Below, one piece after another: positions 5,700-6,101 of a stretch of DNA of 6,101 nucleotides (positions are counted from its first letter, which is position 1; each line of letters starts with the position of its first letter). The translations under genes were made by a program, and so were the position numbers. Under the pieces are notes generated by a model that saw only the letters and a program-made list of their open reading frames with translations, ran no database searches and was not told where the DNA came from. Source of the stretch: an uncultured Gammaproteobacteria bacterium (lineage in GTDB: Bacteria; Pseudomonadota; Gammaproteobacteria; Steroidobacterales; JABDMI01); assembly GCA_938039225.1 (NCBI GenBank), contig CALHVH010000167.1, positions 1-6,101 of the forward strand, written 5' to 3'.

Positions 5700-6101
5700 C
5701 TAATACAATTCAGATGGGTCAACGTCTAGGGACCAGCGTACCGTGCGATGATGTTTAATTGTGCTACTGCATTGCTGAGCATGATGTAATACTTGATGAA
5801 GTACGGCTCTGGTTTCTGATTGAAAAAGTAATTGTGCTCTAAAAAAGCCAGCACGTTTTGCCATGGGTGCAAAAGCGGGCCCTAATATACTGACCTTATC
5901 TAAAACATCTTGGGGCAAAATTTTATGTAGGCTGTCTTTGATATGCATTAAAAATTGCATGGGTTCTTCATATTTTTGCGACTCAACCCGCATCAAGGCA
6001 AGATTAGAAAAGGGTGGCCACAAGGCTTCTGCACGCTGTTGAAGAATATTGCTTGCAACTTGAGTATAAGCATGTTCAGTAAGCATATTGAGTAGTGGGT
6101 G
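5700..6101 (-). CDS. priA: Primosomal protein N' (replication restart helicase PriA), C-terminal part
   Basis: The frame is open to the right edge of the window, so the last 133 residues are seen; the ATG at 6086 is internal, preceded in frame by HPLLN. PriA is a 3'-5' DExH helicase that recognises stalled forks and reloads the replisome. The visible part is the end of the helicase core and the C-terminal domain. Family-typical stretches are 'HPLL' at the edge, 'PPFSNLALMRVES' around residues 29-41, 'GPAFAPMAKRAGFFRAQLL' around 74-92, and the ending 'VRWSLDVDPSELY', which closely follows the usual PriA terminus (VDVDPxxxY/LDVDPxxLY). The Walker motifs and the zinc-binding cysteines should lie outside the window. 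No terminator was seen in the 64 bp before argS, so read-through into argS is plausible. Stop codon TAG at 5702-5700. Confidence 0.93.
   Translation of the reverse strand, partial: HPLLNMLTEHAYTQVASNILQQRAEALWPPFSNLALMRVESQKYEEPMQFLMHIKDSLHKILPQDVLDKVSILGPAFAPMAKRAGFFRAQLLFQSETRAVLHQVLHHAQQCSSTIKHHRTVRWSLDVDPSELY

Noticed and set aside
1..6101. CRISPR array, tRNA/rRNA genes, insertion sequences, phage or toxin-antitoxin genes
   Set aside because: Both strands were read for repeats and small genes; the window is almost fully occupied by conserved chromosomal genes and none of these was seen.

Overview
The window looks like an ordinary AT-rich chromosomal segment of a gammaproteobacterium. The gene order priA-argS-ftsN (read on the minus strand) is a classic gammaproteobacterial arrangement. 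The NtrY/NtrX-type two-component pair and the TorF-family outer-membrane protein also fit that group. The genus cannot be named from sequence alone.

Layout. On the plus strand, 1-696 is the C-terminal part of an NtrY-like sensor kinase (ATP-binding domain intact). After a 64 bp gap, 761-2122 is an NtrX-like response regulator. Everything else reads on the minus strand. The end of priA enters at the right edge (6101-5700), followed by argS (5635-3830) and an FtsN-type SPOR-domain division protein (3823-3146) only 6 bp after argS. A 222 bp regulatory region separates ftsN from a small TorF-family beta-barrel protein gene (2923-2264). That gene ends in a strong intrinsic terminator at 2181-2150, between the convergent torF-like and ntrX-like genes.

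The most interesting signals are two. First, the ntrX-like regulator has an intact receiver domain and an intact Fis-type DNA-binding domain, but its central sigma54-activator AAA+ domain is eroded: Walker A Lys is Arg, Walker B Asp is Asn, the GAFTGA loop is missing, and one of the two usual arginine-finger positions is Met. It is probably a phosphorylation-controlled DNA-binding protein that cannot drive sigma54 open-complex formation. Second, the torF-like gene has a near-perfect sigma54 -24/-12 promoter. Upstream of it lie two 17 bp direct repeats 41 bp apart (about -61 and -102) and an NtrC-like dyad at about -160. Together these suggest nitrogen- or stress-responsive control of a small outer-membrane protein by a sigma54 activator encoded elsewhere, with the adjacent degenerate NtrX-like protein a possible (unproven) co-regulator.

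The remaining genes are housekeeping: arginyl-tRNA synthetase, replication restart helicase PriA, and the division protein FtsN.
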